Positions 33,546 to 43,265 are shown, counted from the stretch's first letter. The stretch: 64,000 bases of DNA from an uncultured Hymenobacter sp. (GCA_913776615.1 CAJYPK010000059.1:1-64000), one strand, 5' to 3'. Numbers and translations are program-made. The notes: a model not told the origin generated them from the sequence alone.

Positions 33546-36035
33546 ATGAACTCTCCGCTGACTTCCAACTCGTTACTCTTTCTGGCTACACTGGGCCTGC
33601 CGCTGAGCCTGGCCGCCCAAACCGCGCCCGCTGGTCGCGCCACCGTGAGCGGTACCGCCATCGATGGCGGGGCCAAGGCCGAGCCGCTGCCCTTCGCCAC
33701 GGTGCTGCTGCGCCACGCCGAAGCTGGCGATACCAGCCTGGTAGCCAGCGGCCAAACGGCCCTCGACGGGAAGTTTGCCCTGCCCCAGGTACCGGCCGGG
33801 GCCTACCGCCTGCGGGTGCTGGCGATGGGCTACCAGAGCCTGGCCCAGGCCGTGCGGGTAGCCCCCGGCCAGCCCAACGTAGCGCTGGGCCTGCTGAAGC
33901 TGCGCGCCGCCACCCAGCAGCTCGGCGAGGTAACCGTAACCGGCCAGAAAGCCGTGGTGCAGCAAGAGTTGGGCAAGACGGTCATTAACGTGGAGAAGGA
34001 CCTGAGCAGCGTGGGCGGCACGGCCGTGAACGTACTCGAAAACGTGCCCTCGGTGGCCGTGGATGCCAGCGGCACGGTGAGCCTGCGCGGCTCCAGCAAC
34101 CTGACCATTCTCATCGACGGCAAGCCCTCGGCCACGACCAACGGGGGTGGCGCGGGGCCCCGGCTCGACCAGATTCCGGCCTCGCAAATTGCCCAGGTAG
34201 AAGTAATTACCAATCCCTCGGCCAAGTACGACGCTAGCGGGGCGGGCGTCATCAACATCATCACGAAAAAGAACAAAAAAGACGGCTGGAACGGCCAGGC
34301 CAACCTCACGGTGGGCACCGCCAACAAGTACTCGCCCAGCCTGAGCCTGAGCCGCCGCCAGGGCAAAGCCACCTGGAACCTGGGCTACGATGGCCGCGAC
34401 CAGACGTACCGCAGCCGCAGCAACAGCCAGCAAACGGCGCTGCTGCCCGGCGGCCAGCAGCTCTTCACCACCCAAAATGGCCAGGGCAGCGAGCGCGACC
34501 AGAACCACGACTTCACCGTGGGCCTGACCTATGAGCTGAGCAAGGAGCAGACCGTGAGCCTGAACGTGCAGCCCCAGTACCAGCGCGAGCGCGAAACCGT
34601 AAACCAGACGCTGACCCAGCAAGCCGCGAGCACCGCCACGCCGCTCGAGCAGGCAGGCCAGCAGACCTCCGACGTGCAGGTGAAGGTGCTGCCCATCGTG
34701 GCCGACTACCGCCGCACCTGGGAGCAGCACAAAGGCCGCGAATTGACCGCCAATGCCGGCGGGGTATTCATCGACGCCGACATTCCCGTAACCCAGACCC
34801 TGACCGGCGGCACCGCGCCCGGCGGCTTTCGGCAGCAGCAGAAGGTGCAGGCCCAGATGTTCTGGAGCCAGGTAGACTACACGCATCCGCTGGCCGACGG
34901 CAAGGGCAAATTTGAAGCCGGAGCCAAGCTGGAAGGGAGCGCCAATACCGGCAGCACTACCATGTTCCAGGCCCAGGCCGATGCCAATGCGCCCTACGTA
35001 GTGGATCCCAAGCGCTCGTTTGACTACACCTTCACGCCGCTGCAACCCGCCGTGTATGGGCAATTGCAGCACCAGCTGCCCAAGCGCTACAGTGCCCAGC
35101 TGGGACTGCGGGCCGAGGGTACCTTCCTGAGCGGCGAGATTACCGATGGCCGCGCCGCCGTGAAACAGAACTACGTGAGCCTGTTTCCGAGCGCCACGGT
35201 GGCCCGCGAGCTGGGTAAGGAAGACGGGCAGAGCCGCTTGCAGTTCAGCTATGCCCGCCGCATCAACCGGCCCAGCTTCATGCAGCAGCTGCCCTTGCAG
35301 CTCTACCAAGACCCGCGCAACTACCGCCAGGGCAACCCTGACCTGCGCCCCGAGTTCTCGCACAACCTGGAGCTGGGCCACCAGCTCAACCTGGCCAACG
35401 GGGCTAGCCTGAGCACCACGCTCTTCGGGCGCTTCACCCAGCAGGCCATCCAACGGGTGCGCTACGTCGATACCCTGGCCACCCGCACCGCCAACGTGGG
35501 CGTGGTAACGGCCGAAAGCTACCAGAACTACGGCAGCACCACCAGCCTGGGCCTCGAACTCACCTACGCCCAGCCCCTGACCAAATGGTGGCGCGTGCAG
35601 GCCAGCGGCTCGCTCTACCGCTCGCAGATTGCCACCAATGCCGCCAGCAGCGAATTCCGCAGCGCGCTGGCCGGCAATGCCCGCCTCTCCAACAGCTTCA
35701 CGCCCCGCAAGGGCCTCGACGTGCAGCTCACCGGCACCGTGCGCTCGACGGTGCTCACAGCCCAGGGCCGGCAGCTGCCCACCGGCCAGCTCGACCTCGC
35801 CCTGCGCCAGCGCCTGTTCCAGGACCGTGCCGCCCTCACGCTCCGCGTTTCCGACCTGCTCAATACCCAGGTGCGCCGCTACGAGCTGGCTACCCCCGAA
35901 CTGCAAACCTCGCTCTACACCAAAAACGAGACCCGCGTGGGCTGGCTGGGCTTCACCTGGTACATCGGCGCCACCAAGGCCAAGGCCGGCCGCATCGAGT
36001 CGGCCCCGAGCGGCGGCGGCGGGTTTGGCGGCTAA
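33546..36035 (+). CDS. TonB-dependent outer-membrane receptor with a CarboxypepD_reg-like domain
   Basis: An 829-aa outer-membrane protein. Signal peptide (residues 1-24, ending LAAQT), a carboxypeptidase-regulatory-like domain (about 30-120), a plug domain (VEKDLSSVGGTAVNVLENVP to NPSAKYDASGAGVINIITKK), then a large beta-barrel with a C-terminus ending in alternating aromatic strands and a Gly/Ser tail. This layout is that of the outer-membrane beta-barrel family, not a classical SusC. The substrate is unknown. The following 36108 gene may share its transcript. Confidence 0.85.
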   Translation: MNSPLTSNSLLFLATLGLPLSLAAQTAPAGRATVSGTAIDGGAKAEPLPFATVLLRHAEAGDTSLVASGQTALDGKFALPQVPAGAYRLRVLAMGYQSLAQAVRVAPGQPNVALGLLKLRAATQQLGEVTVTGQKAVVQQELGKTVINVEKDLSSVGGTAVNVLENVPSVAVDASGTVSLRGSSNLTILIDGKPSATTNGGGAGPRLDQIPASQIAQVEVITNPSAKYDASGAGVINIITKKNKKDGWNGQANLTVGTANKYSPSLSLSRRQGKATWNLGYDGRDQTYRSRSNSQQTALLPGGQQLFTTQNGQGSERDQNHDFTVGLTYELSKEQTVSLNVQPQYQRERETVNQTLTQQAASTATPLEQAGQQTSDVQVKVLPIVADYRRTWEQHKGRELTANAGGVFIDADIPVTQTLTGGTAPGGFRQQQKVQAQMFWSQVDYTHPLADGKGKFEAGAKLEGSANTGSTTMFQAQADANAPYVVDPKRSFDYTFTPLQPAVYGQLQHQLPKRYSAQLGLRAEGTFLSGEITDGRAAVKQNYVSLFPSATVARELGKEDGQSRLQFSYARRINRPSFMQQLPLQLYQDPRNYRQGNPDLRPEFSHNLELGHQLNLANGASLSTTLFGRFTQQAIQRVRYVDTLATRTANVGVVTAESYQNYGSTTSLGLELTYAQPLTKWWRVQASGSLYRSQIATNAASSEFRSALAGNARLSNSFTPRKGLDVQLTGTVRSTVLTAQGRQLPTGQLDLALRQRLFQDRAALTLRVSDLLNTQVRRYELATPELQTSLYTKNETRVGWLGFTWYIGATKAKAGRIESAPSGGGGFGG

Positions 36036-36107
36036 GCCTGGGCCGCTTCGCAAAATCAGTGATTTTTAACCGACTACCCCCCTTCACCCTTCTTTTCTTT
36101 CTGAGTC

Positions 36108-36929
36108 ATGAAACTTGCTGCCCTGTTCCTCGCCTCCGCGCTCCTGCTGCCCGCTGCCCGCGCCTTTGCCCAATCTCAGCCCCTTGCGTTCGTGGCCCCG
36201 ACGGCCGATTTGCAAGAGCTTACCGGCTGCTACCCCACCGCTCCGGCGGCGAAGGGCAGCGTCACCTACTTCGGCGTGGTGAATACGCACGACGTCGCCC
36301 ACGAGCAGTTTGCCCGGCTGCGGCAGGTGCTGGCGGCCAGCCAGGCCACGGTTATTCTCTACGAAAAGCCTGATATGGGCGTAGATAGCACCGAGGCCGC
36401 GACCATCGCCCACCTGGGTGAATCGGGCTACGTACGCTTCCTGGCCCAGCAGCGCGGCATCCGGGCCGAGCGCTTCGACGACAAAGCGGCCGAATACGAC
36501 TACCTGCGCACCCGGGTAGAGCCGGCTCAGCTCAAGCTCTACTACCTGCTGCAAGCCAGCGAGCGGTTTCGCCAGCAAACGGCTGCCTCCAAAGCGCTGA
36601 TGGCCCAGGCTATGCAACAGTTGCTGCGCAACAGCGCCAGCTTTGCGCCCGGCACCGAGCAGGTCGTCCGCACCATGCGCGAGTTTGAGGAAGCGTACCG
36701 CCAGTTTTGCCCGACCAGCTGCGCGTGGTGGCAGCGCGGCGAAGCGGCCCGCCCCACCGAAGCCTTCGTACAGGCGATCGACGATAGTCTGCGCAGCTTC
36801 CGCGCCCAGCGCCTGGCCCAGCAAGTGGCCGATAAAGTACAGGCCGGGGAGCGCGTGCTGGTAGTACTCGACCGCAGCCACCTGCCCGCCGCCCCGGCTT
36901 ACGCGGCCCTCACGCCAGCCAGCCACTAG
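36108..36929 (+). CDS. Exported protein, possibly TraB/GumN/Tiki-like
   Basis: A 273-aa protein with a signal peptide (residues 1-22, ending RAFAQ). The first motif FGVVNTHDVAHEQFARL, the ILYEKPDMGVD stretch with an acidic residue, and the closing VLVVLDRSHLPA weakly resemble the pattern of the TraB/PrgY/GumN/Tiki fold, some of which are metalloproteases. The resemblance rests on spaced motifs and could be coincidental. It lies 72 bp after the TonB-dependent barrel gene on the same strand, so the two may be cotranscribed, suggesting a role at the envelope. Confidence 0.5.
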   Translation: MKLAALFLASALLLPAARAFAQSQPLAFVAPTADLQELTGCYPTAPAAKGSVTYFGVVNTHDVAHEQFARLRQVLAASQATVILYEKPDMGVDSTEAATIAHLGESGYVRFLAQQRGIRAERFDDKAAEYDYLRTRVEPAQLKLYYLLQASERFRQQTAASKALMAQAMQQLLRNSASFAPGTEQVVRTMREFEEAYRQFCPTSCAWWQRGEAARPTEAFVQAIDDSLRSFRAQRLAQQVADKVQAGERVLVVLDRSHLPAAPAYAALTPASH

Positions 36930-37030
36930 CCTGGGCTGCCTTCTGAAATGCAGCATCCGGCTGCCGCTCGCTACCTGGCGCGAAGACTTTATAGGGTAGC
37001 GGGTAGTAACTGGGTGTTGCATTTTTAAAC

Positions 37031-37087
37031 CGCCTGTCCTGCTTACCTGGCATCCGTTGGCCCAGGTGAGCAGGACAGGCGACTTTT
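37031..37087 (+). terminator. Hairpin terminator
   Basis: Arms CGCCTGTCCTGCTTACCTGG and its near complement, followed by CTTTTAG, about 100 bp after the 36108-36929 gene. Confidence 0.75.
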
Positions 37088-37097
37088 AGAAGCTGTT

Positions 37098-37302
37098 TCA
37101 TGGTTAGTGTACAGCCTGTCGCTGCTCTAGCGCAGGCGCCTCACCCCCCGGCCCCCTCTCCAAAAAGGAGAGGGGGAGCCGGACGACTCCTACTAAGTGC
37201 TAGCGTTCGCTTACAATCGGCTCCCCCTCTCTTTTTCGGAGAGGGGGCCGGGGGGTGAGGCGCCTGCGCTAGAGCAGCGACAGGCTGTACACTAACCACG
37301 AA
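37098..37302. repeat. Dispersed palindromic repeat R3, copy 2 (extended)
   Basis: The same core as 31470-31598 with longer outer arms (GTTAGTGTACAGCCTGTCGC and complement). Direct AGAAGCTGTTT copies flank it at about 37088 and 37312. Confidence 0.8.
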
Positions 37303-37330
37303 AACGCTCTAGAAGCTGTTTAAGGTAGTT

Positions 37331-37430
37331 AAACTAGTTGTCATTGCGAGCGCAGCGAAGCAATCGCATCCATTCCGCCCAGCCGTTTGGGTGCGATTGC
37401 TTCGCTGCGCTCGCAATGACAACTAGTTTT
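37331..37430. repeat. Dispersed palindromic repeat R2, copy 3
   Basis: Arms AAACTAGTTGTCATTGCGAG and complement, with core GAAGCAATCGCA/TGCGATTGCTTC, matching copies at 18402 and 24585. Between this and the CBM-like gene (37431-37702) no gene is visible. Confidence 0.75.
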
Positions 37431-37702
37431 TAGATGGGTAGTGATAACTTAAATAGCTTCTTAGCGCATTTCCGAGGTCAGGGGTCGCTTTTCGCTATCC
37501 TGACGCAGGCTCCTCCCGGGCACCCTCTTCAAATAAGGTAATGCGCCCCAAGCACTTTGCGGGGGAGCCAAGGCACCTTCATTATGGACCAGCAATTGCC
37601 AAGCTGATCGATGCCGTTTCGCAAGCACGCCATAAAAAAAGCACCGACCCAGTGGCCGGTGCTTTCACAGTAGAATTGCAGTTCGGGGCTAGCTGCGCAA
37701 CC

Positions 37703-38605
37703 TCACGACACGAGGTAGCCGTGGTTGTTGTTGTCGTCGTGAAACTCGTGCCCCCCGGCAAAGTAGCGGATGGTGAAATACACCACCGCCCGGTGGGGCA
37801 CGCACACGCCGGCTACCTGCCACTGCCGGCAGCCGGCGGGCGTGAGCTCGGGTTGCAACGCGAGTTCGGCCTGGCCCTGCTGGGGCGAGTCGGGCGCGGT
37901 ATTCGTTACTTGATAGTCAACGATTACCTTCTCCACGTCCGCGTCGGTTTCGATCTGGATGGCCAGGTCGTCGTTGGGGGCGGGCGGGTTGGGGACTACT
38001 ACGGCGGCCTGCGTAACGACCAAAGCGTGGGTAAAGCGGAAGTGGTAGTTCTGGCCATTGTTGCTGTCCCAGAACTGCTGCCCATCGCCGAATCTTACGT
38101 CGAACCATACCTCCACCTCCTGCGCGTCGGCCGGAATGGGGCTGGGCGTACGGGCCGTGAGCGAGGGGCCGGCGTCGAGGCCGGCGCCGGCGCTGGCCGC
38201 CGACACCTGCCCAGCGGGCGAGTACAGCGGCAGGGCCAGGGGCTCGCCGCCGGGGCCGAAGCGCAGGTAGGCCGTAGCCTGCCAGTCGGTGCGGCCAGCC
38301 GTGGCCTGGGGCAGCCGGGCGGCGCTGTAGTAAAGGGTCAGCACGGCGCCGGGGTGCAGGTCGCCGCGCACATCCTGCCGAAAGCCCGCGTGGAAGAGCA
38401 GCGTCGGGGGCACGCCCAGCTTGGCCTTGGTCAGCAGCGCGCCCTGCTTGGTAGTCGGCGGGCCGGCGTGGGCGGGCGGGGCCGCGGCCGAGGTGATGGG
38501 CCCTACCGGCGGCGCGGGGGGCATGGTGGCCGGCGTGATGGCCGGGGCCGACTCGGGCGGTACCGGGGGCGTGGCGTTTTTCGGGGTAACGGGTTTTTTA
38601 GCCAT
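37703..38605 (-). CDS. Starch-binding (CBM21-like) domain protein, cytoplasmic
   Basis: A 300-aa protein. An N-terminal Pro/Ala-rich, Lys-containing disordered segment (1-100) precedes two similar beta domains, each ending in a WDxNxGxNY-like pattern: FGDGQQFWDSNNGQNYHFRF near 215 and FAGGHEFHDDNNNHGYLVS at the end. That pattern recalls family 21/53 starch-binding modules and DUF6209-type proteins. There is no signal peptide. It starts 19 bp after the GH31 stop on the same strand, so it is a cotranscribed partner, plausibly a glycogen- or starch-binding helper. Confidence 0.65.
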   Translation of the reverse strand: MAKKPVTPKNATPPVPPESAPAITPATMPPAPPVGPITSAAAPPAHAGPPTTKQGALLTKAKLGVPPTLLFHAGFRQDVRGDLHPGAVLTLYYSAARLPQATAGRTDWQATAYLRFGPGGEPLALPLYSPAGQVSAASAGAGLDAGPSLTARTPSPIPADAQEVEVWFDVRFGDGQQFWDSNNGQNYHFRFTHALVVTQAAVVVPNPPAPNDDLAIQIETDADVEKVIVDYQVTNTAPDSPQQGQAELALQPELTPAGCRQWQVAGVCVPHRAVVYFTIRYFAGGHEFHDDNNNHGYLVS

Positions 38606-38624
38606 GACGGGCAAGCGGGCAAGG

Positions 38625-41426
38625 TTAGGGAAACAACACGGTGGCCGTCGCGTCGGCGCTGGTGTCAAAGATTTTGAGGAACGTGGTGCCGATGCTGGCG
38701 TTGTAGTAGTAGGCATCGCTGGTCGCGGCGGCGAGGTTGGCCGAGCCGCCCGCATCCTTCAGCGGCGCCGTAGCTGGCCCGCCGCTGGCCTGCGCCTTGC
38801 TCACCTGCACCGCGCTGGGCGCTTCCGTGCCGGGCAGCCCGATGTAGTAGAACGGCTCGGGCGGGGTGTAGCCATCGACGGTGCGCAGCACCCGGATGCT
38901 CTGCCCGTTGGCAATGCCCGTGTGGCTGATGGTCGTGAGGCGGAATTTCCCGGCCTCGTAATCCGTGCTCAGGCCGTCGTCCTGGTAGAGCTGGTACGAG
39001 CTGTCGCCCCCCGGGTACACGTTGATAGTGAGCGGGTTTTCGGGCAGCTCGCCCACGTACTGCTCCAGTTCGCGCATGGGCAGAATGGCCCCGGCCCGGA
39101 TGTAGATGGGCACCAGGCTCAGCGGGGCGTAGTAGTTGGTAATCAGCGTCCCGCCCGGCACGGGGGCTTGCAGCGGGGCTTGGTTGTCCATGAACGAATA
39201 CCAGTCGCTCCCGGCGGGCAGGTACACATCGCGCAGGGGCTGGGTAGCCGGCACGGCCGTTTCGTGCGGGTCGAGAATGGGGGCTACCAGCACGTGCGGC
39301 CCCACGAAAAACTGGGTATCGCAGGTCGGGCTCTCATACACCTGCGGGTCCTGGGGGTCGTTCAGGAACAGGGCGCGGGCGATGGGCATACCGGTGGTAT
39401 AGGCCTCGTACATAGCACTGTAGTACACGTGCAGCATGCGGTAGCGCAGCTCCACGTACTTGCGGCAGTTGGTGGGCACCGGCTCGCCGTACTGGTAGGG
39501 CTCCTGAAACTGCTTGGTGTAGCCATCGTAGTGGTTGCGGTACCAGGGCAGGAAAGACCCCAGGTGCATCCAGCGGGTGAGCAACTCGTAGTTGGTAACG
39601 CCGCCCACAACCTCGCTGCCCAGCCCGCCGCTGAGCGTGGCCGCGGGCGTGTTGCCGTTGGCGAAGCCCCCGATATCGCAGCCCGAAATGGTAATCCCCG
39701 ACAAGCCCAGGTTGAGTACCTCGGGCAGGTTGATGCGCAGGAAGTCCCAGCTGGAGGCCGAGTCGCCGGTCCACAGCGCCGCGTAGCGCTGCATGCCCGC
39801 GTAGCCGCCGCGGGCAATGATGAAATTGCGCTGCGTAGGGCGCAGCTTGGCCAGCCCGGTAGAAGTAGCGTTGAGCAGCAGCTGCACGTAGGCGTTGTGC
39901 ATCTTGGCCGACGGCACGTACTCCCCGAAGTAACTCATCATCAAGTCCAGCGGAAAGGTATGCACGGGGGTATCGGCCGTCGGGAACAGCGCCGGGCAGG
40001 TCATGTCCTGCCAGATCATGTCCATGCCCAGGTCGCTGACGAGGTGCGTGTACTGCTCGCCCCACCACTGCTGCACCTCGGGCCGGCCGAAGTCGGGGTA
40101 ATTGCCCTGAAACTGCAACGAGTAGCCCGGCGGGTCGTTCGAGATAATAGTGGGCCGGGCCAGGTACGGGTTGGAGCCGGGGTTAACACCGTAATTGACC
40201 GTGCCCTCGAACAAGTCGGGGCTCTCCCCGCTCGCGTAGCGGGTGTCGTAGATAAAGGCCCCCGGCTTGGGCAGCGCGATGCCCGACTCGTAGGTCTCGT
40301 AAGGCACCCGGTTACCGTACTCGTTGAGGCGGTTGCTCGTGACGTTGGGCGTGATGTTGGTGCTGCACTTGAAGCCCAGCAGGTGCAGAAAGTCCAGCAT
40401 CTGCTTGGCCTGCGGAAACTTGAGCTGGCTGTTGGTAAACGTGCGGAAATTGTCTTGAAAATCCACGTCGATGTGCAGCCCGTCGATGGGAATGCGGGCG
40501 GCGCGGTACGCGTTGGCCGCTTCCAGCACGTGAAACTGGTCGTAGTAGCCGTAGCAGCCCTGGTGGTAGCCAAATACGTAGCGCGGCGGCATGGTGGGCC
40601 GGCCCGTCAGCTGCGTGTACTGGTTTACCACCTGCGGCACTTCCTGCCCGTAGATGAAGTAGTAATCCAGGTCGCCGTAGAGCGCCCCGAAGTAGTAGCG
40701 CCCGTCCATGGGGGCCGTCATGTCGGCCCCCACGTTGAAGTACGACTGCGAGACGTTGTCGAAGAAAATCCCGTAGCTGTAGCGCGCACCGTTGGCGGGC
40801 GTGGGGTTGGTTTCGATCAGCAGCGGTACCGAGCAGTACAGCGGCTCGGTGGGGTTGAGCGGCCCGGGCGCTTCGCCCTGCGGCAGCGGCCCGCTGGAGT
40901 AGCTGAAGTTGTCGAAGTTGAAGAACGTGAGGGCAAACTCGTTTTTCGCCAGCGTGGAGCCTGCCTTCTCGCCAAAGCCGTAGTAGCGTGCCCCGGCGGG
41001 GTACTGCTTGAAATTGGCGATTACCTCCTGCCCCGGAATGTACACCAGGTTGTAGCTGGCGGTGTCGGCGTGGATGAGCTGCCCGGCGCGGTACACGGCC
41101 AGGGCGTAGGGGGCCTTGGTAATAACTACCTGCATGACGCCCGTATCCACGGTGAGGGTGCTGCCGGTGTCCTGCACCTGGGGCGTAAACGGGCCGAAGT
41201 CGCGGTTGACGACGGCTACCGAGTTATCGGCGGCGTAGTTGCCGGCGGGGTTGAAGCGCACCCGAAACAGGGTGGCCGACAAGAAGGTGAGCAGCAGCGG
41301 CTGCCCTTGCTCGGGCGTCAGGGTGAGCACGCTGCCTTGCAGCGAGTAGCTGGCGATGTTGCCAAAGCTCGTCCACTGCCCCTGCTCGGGTGTGAACTCG
41401 TTGACGTTGACGTAAGTGAAAGACAT
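38625..41426 (-). CDS. GH31 enzyme resembling alpha-1,4-glucan lyase
   Basis: A 933-aa GH31 family enzyme. It has an N-terminal domain, YGFGEKAGSTLAKNEFAL, LHIDVDFQDNF, then the nucleophile motif MDMIWQDMTCPAL and the acid/base region WTGDSASSWDF. In alpha-glucosidases the nucleophile is followed by Asn-Glu (DMNEP), whereas known alpha-1,4-glucan lyases read WQDMTTPA. This protein reads WQDMTCPA and shares RNHY, RYRMLHVYYSAMYE and GPLNPTEPLYCS patterns with lyases. It would then make 1,5-anhydrofructose from glycogen or maltosaccharides. No signal peptide, so cytoplasmic. It is the middle gene of a three-gene unit. Confidence 0.7.
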   Translation of the reverse strand: MSFTYVNVNEFTPEQGQWTSFGNIASYSLQGSVLTLTPEQGQPLLLTFLSATLFRVRFNPAGNYAADNSVAVVNRDFGPFTPQVQDTGSTLTVDTGVMQVVITKAPYALAVYRAGQLIHADTASYNLVYIPGQEVIANFKQYPAGARYYGFGEKAGSTLAKNEFALTFFNFDNFSYSSGPLPQGEAPGPLNPTEPLYCSVPLLIETNPTPANGARYSYGIFFDNVSQSYFNVGADMTAPMDGRYYFGALYGDLDYYFIYGQEVPQVVNQYTQLTGRPTMPPRYVFGYHQGCYGYYDQFHVLEAANAYRAARIPIDGLHIDVDFQDNFRTFTNSQLKFPQAKQMLDFLHLLGFKCSTNITPNVTSNRLNEYGNRVPYETYESGIALPKPGAFIYDTRYASGESPDLFEGTVNYGVNPGSNPYLARPTIISNDPPGYSLQFQGNYPDFGRPEVQQWWGEQYTHLVSDLGMDMIWQDMTCPALFPTADTPVHTFPLDLMMSYFGEYVPSAKMHNAYVQLLLNATSTGLAKLRPTQRNFIIARGGYAGMQRYAALWTGDSASSWDFLRINLPEVLNLGLSGITISGCDIGGFANGNTPAATLSGGLGSEVVGGVTNYELLTRWMHLGSFLPWYRNHYDGYTKQFQEPYQYGEPVPTNCRKYVELRYRMLHVYYSAMYEAYTTGMPIARALFLNDPQDPQVYESPTCDTQFFVGPHVLVAPILDPHETAVPATQPLRDVYLPAGSDWYSFMDNQAPLQAPVPGGTLITNYYAPLSLVPIYIRAGAILPMRELEQYVGELPENPLTINVYPGGDSSYQLYQDDGLSTDYEAGKFRLTTISHTGIANGQSIRVLRTVDGYTPPEPFYYIGLPGTEAPSAVQVSKAQASGGPATAPLKDAGGSANLAAATSDAYYYNASIGTTFLKIFDTSADATATVLFP

Positions 41427-41471
41427 GAGAAGCCGGATGTTTAGGGTCGGAAAGGGAAGAAAGCGAAGAGC

Positions 41472-43265
41472 CTACAGCACGGGCTTCTCCTTGGATTGCG
41501 CCTCGATTTGCAGCATCCAGCTGTAGTTGGCGTTGCCGGTGAGGCCGTCGTTGCCGTTTTCGCCGAAGATGGGAATCTTGCGGCCCTGGCTGTCGCGCAT
41601 AAACTGGCCGTTGGCCTTTTTGCGGAAGCTGATGCAGGCCCCGGCCGAGTAGTGGCAGCCGGTGCAGCTTTCGGTGCCGAATACGGGCGTCGTGTCGATG
41701 TCGAGGGCCGGCACCCGGTCGTCCTGCTCCAGCGGGCCAGCCGTCTGGTAACCCTTCTGGAAGTAAGTCTCCATCGTGCTGTTAATCAAGTATACCGGCA
41801 CTACCTCGCCGGGCATCTTGCGGGTAATGCTCTCGGGAGCGCTGCCCTGGCCGCCGGGCACGGCCGGCGATTTGGGGTGCGTGGGCCACTGCGTACCGAT
41901 CAGCTCGTAGTAGCGCAGCACCGAGTTTTGCTGGCCCAGCAGCTTTTGCATCACGGCGTTGAGGGCGGCCGTGCTCGTGGGGGGCGGCACCAGGCGCAGC
42001 ACCGGCACCGGGGCCAGCGCGTTGGGGCCGGTCACTTCTTCCCAGTCGGTGCCATTGGCCGCGTTGTAGGCGGGCAGAATGTTGGCCCGCACCAGGGCGT
42101 AGGGGTCGTCGGGGTTGCTCAGGCTGGGGCGCTTGGGCAGCGGGTGCTGGTCGCTGGCCGAGTGGGGGTCGAGCTGGGTGTTGTCGATCTGCTCGAAGGT
42201 GGCCCAAATCCACTGCGGCGACGAGCGGGTGCGCATGGCAATGTGCATGCCCACCAGCCCCACGGTTTCTTCGGTCGCGCCGTTGTTGCTCAGGGCGTAG
42301 CCGGGCGTGGCTGGGCTGGGCATCGCTTTGCCGGCCTTGGCCTCGGGCACGGCGTTGGCCACCACCTGGGCGGCGGTGGCGTTGCCGGCCGACTTACCCG
42401 TCAGGTGCCCTTGCGGCACCAGGCGGTTGGTTTCCTTCACCGGCACCAGGGCGGCCGCGCTGCCAGCGGGCCGGTAGGGCACTACTTTCAGGCGCTGCAC
42501 CAGGAAGCGCCCGCTCTTGATTTCGTCCGGGGTCAGGATTTTCCAGGCCAGCTTGAGCTCGATGGCTCCGTAGTGCGTATCGTCGTTTTGCGGAAACTGG
42601 ATGCGGTTGCTGCGCTGAAATACGGCCTGGCCTTCCAGGTTATACAGCTCGTTATTAACCACGTAGTCAAAGTCTTCGTGGTTGATCAGCGCCGTGTAGT
42701 GCAGCCAGCGGCCGTTCTGGTCCACCAGCGGCCCCGAGAACGCCTGCGTGCCTTGGTTGGCGGTGGGCGTTTGCTGCCAGCCCGCCTTGTAGGAGTCGGC
42801 CGAGGGCTGGCTAGAGCTGCCCCAGGGCGAAGGCTTCGCCCCGTTGGGCAGAAACACGTCGCTGGTTTGCTTCCAGTAATCCCACACCCGGCGCACTTCG
42901 CCGTTGTCAAATACCTTGCTGGGGTCGGGCTGGCCGTCGGCCTTGGTCGGGCAGTTCAGGGCGATGAAGGCCCGCCAGGCAAACTCGTCGAACAAGCCCT
43001 GCGCCCGCGTCAGGCCCGCCTGGCCGTCGTCGCTGAGCTTTTCCAGCGCCTGCTGGGCCGCTGGCAGGTCGAGCCGGCCGTCGTGCCGGTACTGGTCGAA
43101 ATACGCCAGGTCGAAAACGTCTTTGGGCAGCTCGGCGGGGTGGTCGAGCCGTACCTCGGCGGGCGGCGGGGTGAGCGGCACGGTGGCCGCCCCAAGCAAC
43201 GTGAGCGCACCAGCGGCAATAGCCAGCAGCGGGGCGCGCAGGCGTCCGGGATAAAGTTGTTGCAT
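41472..43265 (-). CDS. Exported protein with one CxxCH haem-binding motif
   Basis: A 597-aa protein. The N-terminal hydrophobic segment (about 8-28) suggests export. The long body contains repeated features of an uncharacterised family: WRAFIALNCPTKADGQPDPSK, RVWDYWKQTSDVFLPNG, and, near the C-terminus, TESCTGCHYSAGACISF, a single c-type haem site. A distal Met or His ligand is not obvious. The start is the ATG at 43265; a longer frame upstream is not credible. It is the first gene of a likely operon, 45 bp ahead of the GH31 gene, an unusual pairing whose logic is unknown. Confidence 0.6.
   Translation of the reverse strand: MQQLYPGRLRAPLLAIAAGALTLLGAATVPLTPPPAEVRLDHPAELPKDVFDLAYFDQYRHDGRLDLPAAQQALEKLSDDGQAGLTRAQGLFDEFAWRAFIALNCPTKADGQPDPSKVFDNGEVRRVWDYWKQTSDVFLPNGAKPSPWGSSSQPSADSYKAGWQQTPTANQGTQAFSGPLVDQNGRWLHYTALINHEDFDYVVNNELYNLEGQAVFQRSNRIQFPQNDDTHYGAIELKLAWKILTPDEIKSGRFLVQRLKVVPYRPAGSAAALVPVKETNRLVPQGHLTGKSAGNATAAQVVANAVPEAKAGKAMPSPATPGYALSNNGATEETVGLVGMHIAMRTRSSPQWIWATFEQIDNTQLDPHSASDQHPLPKRPSLSNPDDPYALVRANILPAYNAANGTDWEEVTGPNALAPVPVLRLVPPPTSTAALNAVMQKLLGQQNSVLRYYELIGTQWPTHPKSPAVPGGQGSAPESITRKMPGEVVPVYLINSTMETYFQKGYQTAGPLEQDDRVPALDIDTTPVFGTESCTGCHYSAGACISFRKKANGQFMRDSQGRKIPIFGENGNDGLTGNANYSWMLQIEAQSKEKPVL

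Noticed and set aside
33573..36053. 826-codon antisense frame opposite the TonB-dependent receptor
   Set aside because: Composition is repetitive His/Gly/Ala rich with no domain; the plus strand has a signal peptide, plug and barrel.
38421..41444. 1007-codon plus-strand frame opposite the GH31 gene
   Set aside because: No motifs, extreme Val/Gly/Arg bias, and the minus strand has the intact GH31 signature.
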